Positions 15,789 through 24,230 of a stretch of DNA of 64,000 bases are shown here, one piece after another (positions within the stretch are counted from its first letter, which is position 1; every line of letters starts with the position of its first letter). The DNA comes from Paenibacillus methanolicus. Lineage in GTDB: Bacteria > Bacillota > Bacilli > Paenibacillales > Paenibacillaceae. The stretch covers positions 186,001 to 250,000 of the forward strand of contig NZ_VNHS01000001.1 in NCBI RefSeq assembly GCF_008124765.1. Reading direction: 5' to 3'. The position numbers and the translations under genes were made by a program. The notes under the pieces are model-generated. The model searched no databases. It saw nothing but the letters and a program-made list of their open reading frames with translations, and was not told the DNA's origin.

Positions 15789-16952
15789 TCAATATTTGAA
15801 CCGGTCAACGATGTGCTTTAATTCCTCGGCCATGCCGGCCAATCGCGAGGCGGACATGTTGATCTCCTCCATCGAGGCTAGCTGCTGCTGCGTGGCCGCG
15901 GATACGTGCTGCGTGCCGGCTGCCGTGTCTTCGGCGATCTTGTTCACGTCCGTGATCGAATGCGCGACCTCGCCGGTACCGTGCAAGAGCTCCTCGACCG
16001 CGGCCGTCACCTCGGTGATTTGGCTGGTCACCACCTGGATTGCGTCTTGAATTTGGCGGAAAGCTTCTCCGGCGCCGTTGACGACGTCGATGCCGCTGCT
16101 AACTTCGTGCATCGTGTCCGACATCGAATCGACGACGGTCTGCGTCTCGCGCTGAATTTGATTGATCAGTTCCGAGATTTGCTTGGCGGAGCCGGACGAT
16201 TCCTCGGCCAACTGCCGCACTTCGTCCGCCACGACGGCGAATCCGCGGCCGTGCTCGCCGGCTCTCGCCGCTTCGATAGCCGCGTTAAGCGCAAGCAAAT
16301 TCGTTTGGCCGGAAATATCGGAGATCGACTTGGAGATGAGTTCGATCTGTTTCGAACGCTCGCCCAGATCCGTCACGGCTTGCGATAGGCTGGAGACGCG
16401 CGTGTGGATGGCGTTCATTTGCCCGATCGCGTTCGTGATGGCATATGCGCCTTGATCGGATTGCACGGCTGCCGTGTGGGCGGTTCCTTTCACCATCGAA
16501 GCCGCGTTCGAGATATGCTTCGTTCTCGACGACATCTCTTGAATCGTCTCCGTGCTGCTCTTCACGGTCTGCACCTGCTGTTCGGCGCCGTAAGCCAGTT
16601 CTTGAATCGTGTGCGAAATATGCTCGGTCGCCGAGCTGCTTTGGTCCGCGCTCATGCTGAGTTCTTCGGAGGACTCGGCGACTTTGCGAGACGTTTCGCT
16701 GACCGTGCCGATCAGCTCGCGCAGGCCGCTAACCATATTATTGAACGAATTGGTCAAGCTACCCAACTCGTCACGCGACGAATACGTGCCGACGACGGTC
16801 AATTCGCCGCTAGCCGCTTGGTTCATCAAGCTTTCCATTTCGCGAACCGGCTTCGTTACGCTCAGCAAGTGTAGTATAGTTAGGGCGGCCAGCGCAAAGG
16901 TAATTATGTCCGAACGCCGGAATGCCGGAGAATGGCGGGTTTGGCTGTTCAT
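15789..16952 (-). CDS. Methyl-accepting chemotaxis protein lacking its sensor domain
   Basis: A 387-residue chemoreceptor. One hydrophobic segment (about 17-33, [13 protein letters not shown]) leads into HAMP ([16 protein letters not shown]), then the methylated helices and the hairpin tip with [21 protein letters not shown]. Receptors of this kind normally start with a TM segment and an extracellular Cache domain of about 250 residues; here only some 16 residues precede the membrane segment. No ribosome binding site precedes the TTG/ATG pair at 16955/16952. The frame is open back to the stop of the phosphotransferase gene at 16998, in the same frame. It is probably a 5'-truncated gene. Confidence 0.8.
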   Translation of the reverse strand: MNSQTRHSPAFRRSDIITFALAALTILHLLSVTKPVREMESLMNQAASGELTVVGTYSSRDELGSLTNSFNNMVSGLRELIGTVSETSRKVAESSEELSMSADQSSSATEHISHTIQELAYGAEQQVQTVKSSTETIQEMSSRTKHISNAASMVKGTAHTAAVQSDQGAYAITNAIGQMNAIHTRVSSLSQAVTDLGERSKQIELISKSISDISGQTNLLALNAAIEAARAGEHGRGFAVVADEVRQLAEESSGSAKQISELINQIQRETQTVVDSMSDTMHEVSSGIDVVNGAGEAFRQIQDAIQVVTSQITEVTAAVEELLHGTGEVAHSITDVNKIAEDTAAGTQHVSAATQQQLASMEEINMSASRLAGMAEELKHIVDRFKY

Positions 16953-16997
16953 CAAGGTGAAGCGGCAGATGTCTGCGGCAACGGATTTGCGCCGAAC

Positions 16998-17696
16998 CTA
17001 ACGAATCAGGTTACGAAAATAACGCAAATTGAAGTCATCGAAGTACGTTCTTCCATATCCGTTCAGGAAATGGTCCCCGAATGCATCCGACTTCAAGTTA
17101 TGTTGAAGCGACCATAGTCCCCACGTCAGATCGTAATGCCGGTCGCCTACGCCGCCATGGCCGACATCGATGAAGGCGCGGAACGCGAATTCGATTAAGA
17201 TAATGTTGGGCAAGCAGTAGTCGCCATGCATAACGACGGGATCCGTAGCAGGAGAATAGATCTTGCTGCTCCGGTGTTCGACCAGCAGCTCGTTCGTTCG
17301 ATTCGGATAAGGACAGCCTTCGAGGGGAAGCGTATGAAGCATGCGCAAATGTTCGCCGAACGCGAAGGCAAGCTTTGCGGGCTGCTCGAGAAACGCCGGA
17401 TCCGTGCCATCTTCGCCGTCAATCGCTTCCGTGACCAAGTAATCGTGATCGTCGTCCGTCTCATAGGCAAACGGTTCGGGCGACAGCCGATGACGATGCA
17501 GGAACGAGCCCATTATCGCCTCGCTTTCCAAAGCGCTTTTCGTTCCGATTTTGACATAACAGCGTTTCGGTCCGTCGACGAATAACGTACGCGCTAGCTC
17601 CGAACAACTGCTGTCGTACACGTCGGCCCCTTGGAATAAGCTTCTGATCCCAAGCGGCAGCGCGCCCGCATTAAACGCGATCCTCTTTTTCTCCAT
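16998..17696 (-). CDS. Aminoglycoside phosphotransferase (APH(3')-like) family protein
   Basis: A 232-residue small-molecule kinase, slightly shorter than APH(3') enzymes (about 260). It has the catalytic loop HGDYCLPN and the metal-binding FIDVGHGGVGDRHYDL, and a lysine in YVKIGTK for ATP. Bacterial relatives phosphorylate aminoglycosides or sugars; resistance is not proven. The start at 17696 has GGAGG at 7-bp spacing. The chemoreceptor remnant follows 42 bp downstream. Confidence 0.85.
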   Translation of the reverse strand: MEKKRIAFNAGALPLGIRSLFQGADVYDSSCSELARTLFVDGPKRCYVKIGTKSALESEAIMGSFLHRHRLSPEPFAYETDDDHDYLVTEAIDGEDGTDPAFLEQPAKLAFAFGEHLRMLHTLPLEGCPYPNRTNELLVEHRSSKIYSPATDPVVMHGDYCLPNIILIEFAFRAFIDVGHGGVGDRHYDLTWGLWSLQHNLKSDAFGDHFLNGYGRTYFDDFNLRYFRNLIR

Positions 17697-18024
17697 CCGA
17701 TAGCCTCCATTACTCGCATTATTTCTAGCATATCAGATGCCTCCAAAGTACCGAAGCGTATAGATTGGTTATACATGCCACCACTCGCAAACCTGTTTGT
17801 TCCAAATAAACCACCTGCTGGTGGTTTATTTGTTATTGCAACCAAGCCGTCCAAACACGGTCACGATCGTCGTAGTACGAAGTCATCATCCTAGTAGAAT
17901 GGCGGGAATGCGGCCCCTTATACTCTCTGTGAAGACGACGTCAGGTTGCAGAGGAGGGAGCTGACCGACAGCGATTGCGTGACCGGAAGGGATCACAATA
18001 CGAATCGTAGGACGGTGGATTGAA
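17697..18024. other. Divergent intergenic region with an orphan hairpin
   Basis: Upstream region of both the phosphotransferase (minus) and the GH30 gene (plus). It holds a perfect 12-bp inverted repeat, AAATAAACCACC at 17804-17815 and its complement at 17820-17831, with a TGCT loop. In this place it cannot end either flanking gene; it could be an operator or the end of a small RNA. No clear promoter was found. Confidence 0.55.
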
Positions 18025-19839
18025 GTGATCGGTAATCTGTTCAAAAAGCTTAGTTTGACCGGACTCGGCGTCAGCGTGCTGATGCTGACCCCGGCGCTCG
18101 GGCCCGGAACCGCCAGCGCGGCCTCGAATGTCGCGATCAATTGGAACGACGTCAAGCAGGAGATCGACGGCTTCGGCGTGTCGCAGGCCGCTTGGTCGGA
18201 TGCGATCTATGACTTGCAGGAGCCGGCTCGCAGCCAAATTATGGATCTGCTGTTCCGCCAGGATACGGGGATCGGCGCATCGATTTTGCGGGGCGCGATC
18301 TTCCCGCAGTTCAATCCGGCGCCTGGACAGTATGACTTCAACGCCCGCCCGGATCAAGTCTGGGTCATGCAGCAGGCGAAGGCGAGAGGCGTGAACAAGC
18401 TGGTGGCCTCGACATGGAGTCCTCCGGCCTGGATGAAGACCAACAATTCCACGACGAACGGCGGCTACCTCAAGAGCGAGAATTACGATGATTACGCGGT
18501 CCTCATGTCCAAATTCGTGAAGGAATACAAGTCGCAATTCAACCTGGATTTGTATGGGGTATCGGTCGCGAACGAACCGAACTCGATGACGTTCCTGACG
18601 TGGGATTCGAGCGAGTGGAATTCGACCAATTTCCAAGTGTTTCTGAAAGATTATTTGAAGCCGGAGATGATCAATCAAGGCGTGCAGGGGACGAAGGTCA
18701 TCGTCGGCGAATCGTCTTGGTGGTCGGAGGATCTCGTGAAGGACTCGCTCAACGATCCAGCCTCGGCGGAGCGCATCGACATCGTCGGCGGGCACAACTA
18801 TCCGATCCCGATCATCAATACGACGATGCCGACCGAGCCGTTCGCCACGGCCGCGGCCAAGGGCAAGAAGGTATGGATGACCGAGGTATCCGACGTCGAT
18901 TCGTATGATCCGGGCATCGGCTCGGGGCTGAAGTTCGCCAAGCAAATCCACAACTTCATGACCAAAGCGAACGTCAATGCTTGGCTGTATTGGACGGGCG
19001 CGATCCCGGGCAACAACGATGAAGGACTCATCAACGTCGACAAAGCGACCAGCACGTATGCGATCACGAAACGCTACTACACGTTGGGCAGCTACAGCAA
19101 ATATATCCGTCCGGGCTACGTGCGGATCGGCGCGACGGAAAATCCGGTATCGGGCGTCTACACGACCGCGTACAAAGATCCGGCGACCGGCAAAATCACG
19201 ATCGTCGCGGTGAACGACGGCGACGCGTCGGCGGAGCTGAATTTCGTGCCGAACGGCTTCACGCTGGGCAAACTGACTCCGTATACGACGGACAGCACGC
19301 TGAACATGGCGCAAGGGCGTAACGTGCAAGCGAGCGGAGGCTCCTTGCACACGATCATTCCCGCGAAGAGCGTCGTCACGTACGTCGGTCAGAGCGGATC
19401 GACCGCCGATCCGGCGGAGACGCAGCTGAACGATCCGCTGAATAACTGGACGAAGACGGCCTCTCATACGAGCGGACTCGCGCTGGATTCGTCCAACAGC
19501 CTCTATTTCGGCGGGGATTCTTCGCGCGTGAAGCGTACAACGGGCACGACCGAGAGCTTCGTCTACAACGTCAATAACATGACCGGCTTCAACGCGACGA
19601 TCTATCATGCGAGCGTCTGGGACGGCGTGGCGTTCTATACGTCACCGGATAACGCGACGTGGACGCGAATCTCGCACGTAAGCACGCCTGGCGCGTACAC
19701 GGGCAGCAACTGGTACCGCAAAACCTACGCGCCGGTGCCGCTGCTGCCGACGGGAACGAAATACTTGAAGATCGAGCTGTCCGGCACGGATTCGTGGGAG
19801 AAGCAGGTTGCGAACGTCGTCATTACGTCTTCGCCTTGA
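18025..19839 (+). CDS. Secreted glycoside hydrolase family 30 with C-terminal carbohydrate-binding-like region
   Basis: A 604-residue secreted enzyme starting at GTG. A signal peptide runs to about residue 33 (TASA-AS). The GH30 (beta/alpha)8 barrel includes EIDGFGVSQAAWSD, LVASTWSPPAWMKTN, acid/base Glu184 in VANEPN and nucleophile Glu287 in MTEVSD. The GH30 beta domain closes at about residue 455. The last 130 residues (from about LNDPLNNWTK) form a separate beta-sandwich-like domain that probably binds carbohydrate. The DGFGVSQA start is closer to endo-beta-1,6-galactanase or xylanase subfamilies than to glucosylceramidases, but specificity is unsettled. Confidence 0.87.
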   Translation: MIGNLFKKLSLTGLGVSVLMLTPALGPGTASAASNVAINWNDVKQEIDGFGVSQAAWSDAIYDLQEPARSQIMDLLFRQDTGIGASILRGAIFPQFNPAPGQYDFNARPDQVWVMQQAKARGVNKLVASTWSPPAWMKTNNSTTNGGYLKSENYDDYAVLMSKFVKEYKSQFNLDLYGVSVANEPNSMTFLTWDSSEWNSTNFQVFLKDYLKPEMINQGVQGTKVIVGESSWWSEDLVKDSLNDPASAERIDIVGGHNYPIPIINTTMPTEPFATAAAKGKKVWMTEVSDVDSYDPGIGSGLKFAKQIHNFMTKANVNAWLYWTGAIPGNNDEGLINVDKATSTYAITKRYYTLGSYSKYIRPGYVRIGATENPVSGVYTTAYKDPATGKITIVAVNDGDASAELNFVPNGFTLGKLTPYTTDSTLNMAQGRNVQASGGSLHTIIPAKSVVTYVGQSGSTADPAETQLNDPLNNWTKTASHTSGLALDSSNSLYFGGDSSRVKRTTGTTESFVYNVNNMTGFNATIYHASVWDGVAFYTSPDNATWTRISHVSTPGAYTGSNWYRKTYAPVPLLPTGTKYLKIELSGTDSWEKQVANVVITSSP

Positions 19840-19895
19840 TGGCTGACGAGTCATGGTTCGTTAGAGCGAACTGAAACCATATAGGAAAGATAATC

Positions 19896-19928
19896 GAAAA
19901 CCTGCGGCCGAATCGGCTGCAGGTTTTT
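19896..19928 (+). terminator. Terminator after GH30
   Basis: AAAACCTGC with GCAGGTTTT and an inner GCCG/CGGC form a long stem followed by T residues. The sequence is nearly symmetrical and may also serve the convergent dapA gene. Confidence 0.85.
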
Positions 19929-19983
19929 GGCTTGTTAACACGCGATAACCGGCTAAAAAGGCAGGTGGAGCTGGTAATCGGCG

Positions 19984-20853
19984 TTACGTGATCGCGACGA
20001 GCTCTTCTTGCAAACCGGCCGAAATCGGCCCCATGGGACAGCGGAGCGTGTCGGAGGCGAGAAGGCCTTGCCGGGCGAGCAGCCACTTAAGCGGAGCGGG
20101 GTTCGATTCCCGGAACAGCAGCCGGATGGGAGGGAGCAGCCGATCGAACGTTTCCGCGGCGAGGCTGATGTTCCCTTCAGTTACTTGCGTCAGGAGATTC
20201 AGGAAATCCGCGGTATTCACGTTCGCCGAAGCAAGCATGCCGCCAGCCGCCCCTAGCTGCAGCATGTCAAGGAGCAAGGCATCTTCGCCGCAGAGGATCG
20301 GCTTCGGACAATGCGGCAGCAACTCGGCCGCGAGCGAGAGGCCGCCGGAAGCATCCTTAAGCCCGATGACGCCGTCGAGATCGAGAATCCGCTTCATCAT
20401 CTCGGGAGATAGGGCGACGCCGGTTCGGGAGGGGACCTCGTAGGCGACGACGGGGATGCCGACCGAAGCGATGCGCCGGAAGTGTTCGACGATGCCTTCC
20501 TCGGAAGGTCGGCTGTAATACGGCGTGACCGCCAGCACCGCATCCGCACCCCAATGACCGGCTGCTTCGGTGCGCCGGACCGATTCGGCGGTGCTGTTCG
20601 TGCCGCTGCCCACGATGATCGGCAATCTTCGCTGATTTAAGCATGTTCGCGCCGCCTTGAACAAGGTTCCGACTTCTTCCCACGCGACCGTCGGCGATTC
20701 CCCGGTCGTTCCGTTGAGCACGATGCCTTGGATATCATGCTGAAGCAAAGACGAGAGGTACCGGTCATAAGATTCGAGATCCAATCGTTCTTCCGTATCG
20801 AAAGGGGTTATAAGCGGGACGAATAGTCCCTGTAGATCAGCTTCGTTTAACAT
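19984..20853 (-). CDS. dapA: 4-hydroxy-tetrahydrodipicolinate synthase family protein
   Basis: A 289-residue (beta/alpha)8 aldolase of the DapA/NanA superfamily. It shows FVPLITPF, NGTTGESPT, the catalytic tyrosine region TPYYSRPSEEG, YEVPSRTG and the Schiff-base lysine in GLKDASG. DapA condenses pyruvate with aspartate semialdehyde for lysine and, in spore formers, dipicolinate. As a single gene away from other lys genes it could be a paralogue with another aldol substrate. The start at 20853 has GAGGAGG about 11 bp upstream; the frame extends further but without such a site. Confidence 0.85.
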   Translation of the reverse strand: MLNEADLQGLFVPLITPFDTEERLDLESYDRYLSSLLQHDIQGIVLNGTTGESPTVAWEEVGTLFKAARTCLNQRRLPIIVGSGTNSTAESVRRTEAAGHWGADAVLAVTPYYSRPSEEGIVEHFRRIASVGIPVVAYEVPSRTGVALSPEMMKRILDLDGVIGLKDASGGLSLAAELLPHCPKPILCGEDALLLDMLQLGAAGGMLASANVNTADFLNLLTQVTEGNISLAAETFDRLLPPIRLLFRESNPAPLKWLLARQGLLASDTLRCPMGPISAGLQEELVAIT

Positions 20854-20992
20854 AGGCGCGCTTCCTCCTCGGTTGATTGGCTGTCTTAACTGTAGCATGG
20901 AACGAAGCGCGCGATTGGGGAGGGTTTCGAATGGCGGCCATCGGCAAAAACGATGCAAACGCAAACGGTCTCTTCAAGCCGAAACCGGCAAA

Positions 20993-21013
20993 AGCGCCCC
21001 GGGAAAGGGCGCT
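20993..21013 (-). terminator. Terminator after the second GH30 gene
   Basis: AGCGCCC (20993-20999) pairs with GGGCGCT (21007-21013). On the minus strand it ends in TTTTG, about 35 bp after the GH30 stop. Confidence 0.7.
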
Positions 21014-21046
21014 CTACGGTGGCAGAAGGAGCGTTTACGAAACTTT

Positions 21047-22555
21047 TTACGAAACCGTGCCGTACCATTTGTACGTCATGGCCGATTTGCCCGGGATCGT
21101 TACGGTGAAATTCTGGCTGCCCCACTGGATTTTCACCTTGCGGGCGGACGCGCTGGAGTTGTACGCGACGACGACTTTGGAGCCGTCCGGATTGCGGAAC
21201 GCGACGTCCTTGATCTCCGAGCCCGTGTTGGACGCGATCCGGTACGCGCCCGGCACGACGAATTTACTGAAGTGGCCGAGCAGGTAGTATTGCTTCTTGT
21301 ACGTCACTTGGTTCTCCGGCGCGTCGTTGCGGTTGTCGGAGTTCTGAATCGTGATCATGCCCTTATTGCCGCTATTCTCGCCGATCAGAGCTGGACCGTC
21401 CTTCTGGTCGAGCGCCGCGTTCCAGAGGATGATCGTTTTCGACCAGTTGCGCGTGATGTTGATGAACTCGTTCATCATGTTGTCGATGCCTTGCGACGTG
21501 CCGTTCTGCGGATCGTTCCAGTTGCCGAAGCCGCCTTCGGTGAACCAGACGTCTTTATCCGGATGGGCGTTGTGGAGCGACGTCATTTGGGAGCCGTCGC
21601 CGCTGTCGTAATGGTGGAACGCGCTGCCGTTCACGTATTGGCCTTTGCCCGCGTTTTTTAGATTCGTGATGACCGTATTCGGGAAATTCCAGTCCAGATA
21701 GTTATGGTCGAACGCGATAATCTTCGTATTGATGCCGGCATTGCGCAGCGTAGGGCCAAGGTAATCGCCGATGAAGCCGATCTCGTCCTGCGTGTTCATG
21801 CCCATGGACGGATAGTGGGTCGGTTCGTACAACGGCTCGTTCTGCACCGTGACCGCGTAGATCGGGATGCCTTGCCCTTGGTAAGCTTGAATGTATTTCT
21901 TGAAATAGTTCGCGTACGTGCCGTAATGCTCGGCTTTCAGCTTGCCGCCGTTCAGCGTGTTCGAATATTTCATCCAGGCCGGCGCGCTCCATGGGGAGGC
22001 GAATACTTTGATGCTCGGATTCTTGGCGATCGCGGCTTTCACCATCGGAATGATGTACGCCTGATCGCGGCCGATCGTGAAGTTGTTCAGCGCGGTATCG
22101 TTCGCCGTGTCCGCGTAAGTGTAGGCGCTCCAGGTGAAATCCGAGCTGCCGAGCGGTTGACGCAGCACGCTCATGCCGATGCCGGATTGGCCGAACAGCT
22201 TCTCCATCACTTCCGCGCGTTTGTTCGCGTCGAGCTTGTAATTGAGCAGCCACGCGGACGAATCGGTAAGCGAGACGCCGAAGCCGTCCATTTGCTGGTA
22301 GGTCGTGCCTTCGTTGACCGTTATCGTGTAGTCGGCGGCGTCGCCGGACGTCGAGAAGTTTTTGTTCGCGATCCGGGAGAGGCGCGCGCTCGGGCTTAGT
22401 CCGACGGCAGGCTCGGTATTCGGATCCGAGGTGGTGATCCACACCTCGACTTGTTCGCCCGCGGCTTGGGCGACGGGACCGGAGACGGAGCCGGACACCG
22501 TGACGACGGCGGCGGCCAGGACGAGCGAGACGGATTTAACGTTCCAAATTTTCAT
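21047..22555 (-). CDS. Secreted glycoside hydrolase family 30 (glucosylceramidase / beta-1,6-glucanase type)
   Basis: A 502-residue secreted enzyme with a signal peptide cleaved after about residue 31 (VAQA-A). The GH30 core reads QQMDGFGVSLTDSSAWLL, FASPWSAPAWMK, acid/base Glu240 in VQNEP and nucleophile Glu339 in WFTEGG. HHYDSGDG and WNAALDQ are typical of the subfamilies that act on beta-1,6-glucan or beta-glucosides. There is no extra binding module, unlike the GH30 at 18025. ATG has GAGAGGAG upstream. Two perfect cre-type sites lie upstream, so glucose repression is likely. Confidence 0.9.
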   Translation of the reverse strand: MKIWNVKSVSLVLAAAVVTVSGSVSGPVAQAAGEQVEVWITTSDPNTEPAVGLSPSARLSRIANKNFSTSGDAADYTITVNEGTTYQQMDGFGVSLTDSSAWLLNYKLDANKRAEVMEKLFGQSGIGMSVLRQPLGSSDFTWSAYTYADTANDTALNNFTIGRDQAYIIPMVKAAIAKNPSIKVFASPWSAPAWMKYSNTLNGGKLKAEHYGTYANYFKKYIQAYQGQGIPIYAVTVQNEPLYEPTHYPSMGMNTQDEIGFIGDYLGPTLRNAGINTKIIAFDHNYLDWNFPNTVITNLKNAGKGQYVNGSAFHHYDSGDGSQMTSLHNAHPDKDVWFTEGGFGNWNDPQNGTSQGIDNMMNEFINITRNWSKTIILWNAALDQKDGPALIGENSGNKGMITIQNSDNRNDAPENQVTYKKQYYLLGHFSKFVVPGAYRIASNTGSEIKDVAFRNPDGSKVVVAYNSSASARKVKIQWGSQNFTVTIPGKSAMTYKWYGTVS

Positions 22556-22681
22556 TATTCATGCTCCTCTCGGAATGGATAATAAGGCATGTACGGCGTT
22601 GGCTTTAATCCATACGGCAAGCAGCCTTGCGATCGGGGTTCACCTCCAAATATGCGATGAAGATTGCGGATGCGGGACGAG

Positions 22682-22697
22682 TTGTAACCGATTACAA
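22682..22697. promoter_or_regulatory. cre-type operator 1 (CcpA/LacI family)
   Basis: TTGTAACCGATTACAA; its 14-bp core matches the Bacillus cre consensus TGWAANCGNTNWCA at every position. It is about 127 bp upstream of the GH30 start. Confidence 0.7.
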
Positions 22698-22758
22698 TTT
22701 CATGGTGACCAAGCGCTTGCAGCGTTCGACAGCGTGCGCAGAGCAGCTGCAAGTTCAT

Positions 22759-22776
22759 CTTGTAATCGATTACAAG
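22759..22776. promoter_or_regulatory. cre-type operator 2 (CcpA/LacI family)
   Basis: CTTGTAATCGATTACAAG, a perfect 18-bp palindrome whose core also matches the full cre consensus. It lies 78 bp from the first site, a spacing that would allow looping. A dedicated LacI-family regulator is the alternative to CcpA. Confidence 0.7.
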
Positions 22777-23086
22777 TTCTGCGGACAATGACCGCCGCAA
22801 GCCGGTTCCGGCTTGCTTGACTCGATTTTACTTGGAGCGAGAGGGGGAAAACAATACGTCATTTTTCAGCTTCTATTGGCCGTTATTCAGGTAGAGCGCG
22901 GCGTCTGGCAAGGGTGTGCGATGTAGTTGGAAGTTGCTTGTCGCGTTTTTGTATTAAACTTCCTGAACGTTCGATTGATTTTATCAATTAGACGATGGCT
23001 CCAAGCGAATGATAGTATCCAATATAACATCACGTGTCCAGTCAGCCGGGCGGTCTACATTTTAATAGTGAAGGTGGAGTTGGAGA

Positions 23087-23260
23087 ATGAGTCAACTGCT
23101 GTGCCTCGTTTGCAAGGATGAAATTACGGTGGAACAAAGCGCGACGACCGGCGAGATCGTGGAGTGCGAATCTTGCGGGCAAGAGCATGAAGTACACGCG
23201 GCGGGCAATATTTTCACGGTCGAACTCGCGCCGGAGATCGAAGAAACCTGGGGAGAGTAA
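23087..23260 (+). CDS. lysW: LysW-type amino-group carrier protein
   Basis: A 57-residue acidic zinc-ribbon protein. Two CxxC knuckles (Cys6/Cys9 and Cys27/Cys30) frame GEIVECESCGQEHEV. The tail LAPEIEETWGE ends in the Trp-Gly-Glu typical of LysW, whose terminal glutamate side chain is joined to the amino group of the substrate and carries it through the following steps. AAGGTGGAG lies 7 bp before the ATG. It is the first gene of the operon and 12 bp from lysX. LysW normally serves lysine or arginine synthesis in Thermus and archaea; in Firmicutes, which use diaminopimelate and acetylated routes, it points to a specialised product. Confidence 0.93.
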   Translation: MSQLLCLVCKDEITVEQSATTGEIVECESCGQEHEVHAAGNIFTVELAPEIEETWGE

Positions 23261-23272
23261 GGTGATCCGCTT

Positions 23273-24175
23273 ATGAGCGCAAGAGAGCCGAGCGTCCTGC
23301 TCTGCGTCACCAAGCTGAGAGAAGAGGAGAAGCGGATCGCCGAGCTGCTGACGGCCGAAGGCGTCCAGGTCCAGGTCAATCTGGATTCGATGGCGCTGCC
23401 GGTCGAGACCGCTTCGACCGCGAATACGCCCGATCTGGCGCTTATCCGCTGCCTCTCCCAGCGCAATGCGCTGACGCGGGCGACGCTGCTTAGTTTGACG
23501 GGAATCCGGACGCTCAACAGCGTCCATGCCATATCGGTATGCACGAGCAAAATCCATCAGGCGATCGTGTTCGGGAAGCAGGGGATTCCGCAGCCGCGCT
23601 ATCAGATCGCCTTCACGCCGGGCAGCTTATACGACGCGCTGGATGCGTTCGGCGGCGTCTACGTGCTGAAGCCGTCCAGTTCGTCGTGGGGCAGGGGGAT
23701 CGCGCGCATTACGGGCAAAGATTGCCTGGATACGTGGATCGCGGCGCGCGAATCGGTCGATCCGAGCCACCAATCGCTGCCGGTGCTCTTGCAAGAGTAT
23801 GTGGACAAAGGCGATTTCGACATCCGCGTCGTCGTAGTCGGCGACGAGCCGATCGCCGCGTTCCGCCGCGTCTCCGAGGACAACTGGAAGACGAATACGC
23901 ATCTGGGCGCGGAGATCGAGCCGATTCCGGTCAATCCGGAAATCCGCGCGATATGCGGACGCCTGACGAACGTGCTTGGCGAAGGCATTTACGGGGTCGA
24001 TCTGTTCTACGATTACAAGAATCGCCGGTACTTGGTTTGCGAAGTGAATCAGAATCCCGAATTCGCCAAGTCGTGGAAAATCCACGGGGTGGATGTAGCG
24101 CACTGGATCGCGACGTATGTCAAAGGGCAGGTCGTCTCGCGATCCGGTCAACAGCTCGCCTCTATAACCCAGTAA
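23273..24175 (+). CDS. lysX: LysX-type ATP-grasp ligase (LysW-amino acid ligase)
   Basis: A 300-residue RimK/LysX-family ligase. It should join the alpha-amino group of glutamate (or a close relative) to the C-terminal glutamate of LysW using ATP. The N-terminal Rossmann-like part runs to about residue 95. The ATP-grasp part has YVLKPSSSSWGRGI (nucleotide lysine and small loop), LLQEYVDKGDFDIRVVVVG, and the metal-binding end YGVDLFYD followed by LVCEVNQNPEF. The segment EVNQNPEF holds the substrate-recognition position that differs between LysX and ArgX, so substrate preference is uncertain. Placement directly after lysW supports the assignment. Confidence 0.9.
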   Translation: MSAREPSVLLCVTKLREEEKRIAELLTAEGVQVQVNLDSMALPVETASTANTPDLALIRCLSQRNALTRATLLSLTGIRTLNSVHAISVCTSKIHQAIVFGKQGIPQPRYQIAFTPGSLYDALDAFGGVYVLKPSSSSWGRGIARITGKDCLDTWIAARESVDPSHQSLPVLLQEYVDKGDFDIRVVVVGDEPIAAFRRVSEDNWKTNTHLGAEIEPIPVNPEIRAICGRLTNVLGEGIYGVDLFYDYKNRRYLVCEVNQNPEFAKSWKIHGVDVAHWIATYVKGQVVSRSGQQLASITQ

Positions 24176-24230
24176 ACAGGGAGGAAATTAAGTTTATATT
24201 TAGCATTTAATCTAGCTGCTGGGAGGAACT

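Larger units (their letters stand above)
22556..23086. other. Divergent region between GH30 and the LysW operon
   Basis: It holds the two cre-type operators described separately and the palindrome CAAGCGCTTG (22710-22719), then AT-rich DNA towards lysW with TTGAT-TTT-ATCAA (22975-22987). TAGTAT (23013-23018) and TATAAC (23023-23028) could be -10 boxes for the LysW operon, but neither has a good -35 box. Confidence 0.5.

Noticed and set aside
24179..24184. GGGAGG after lysX as start of another tiny gene
   Set aside because: No usable start codon within normal spacing.
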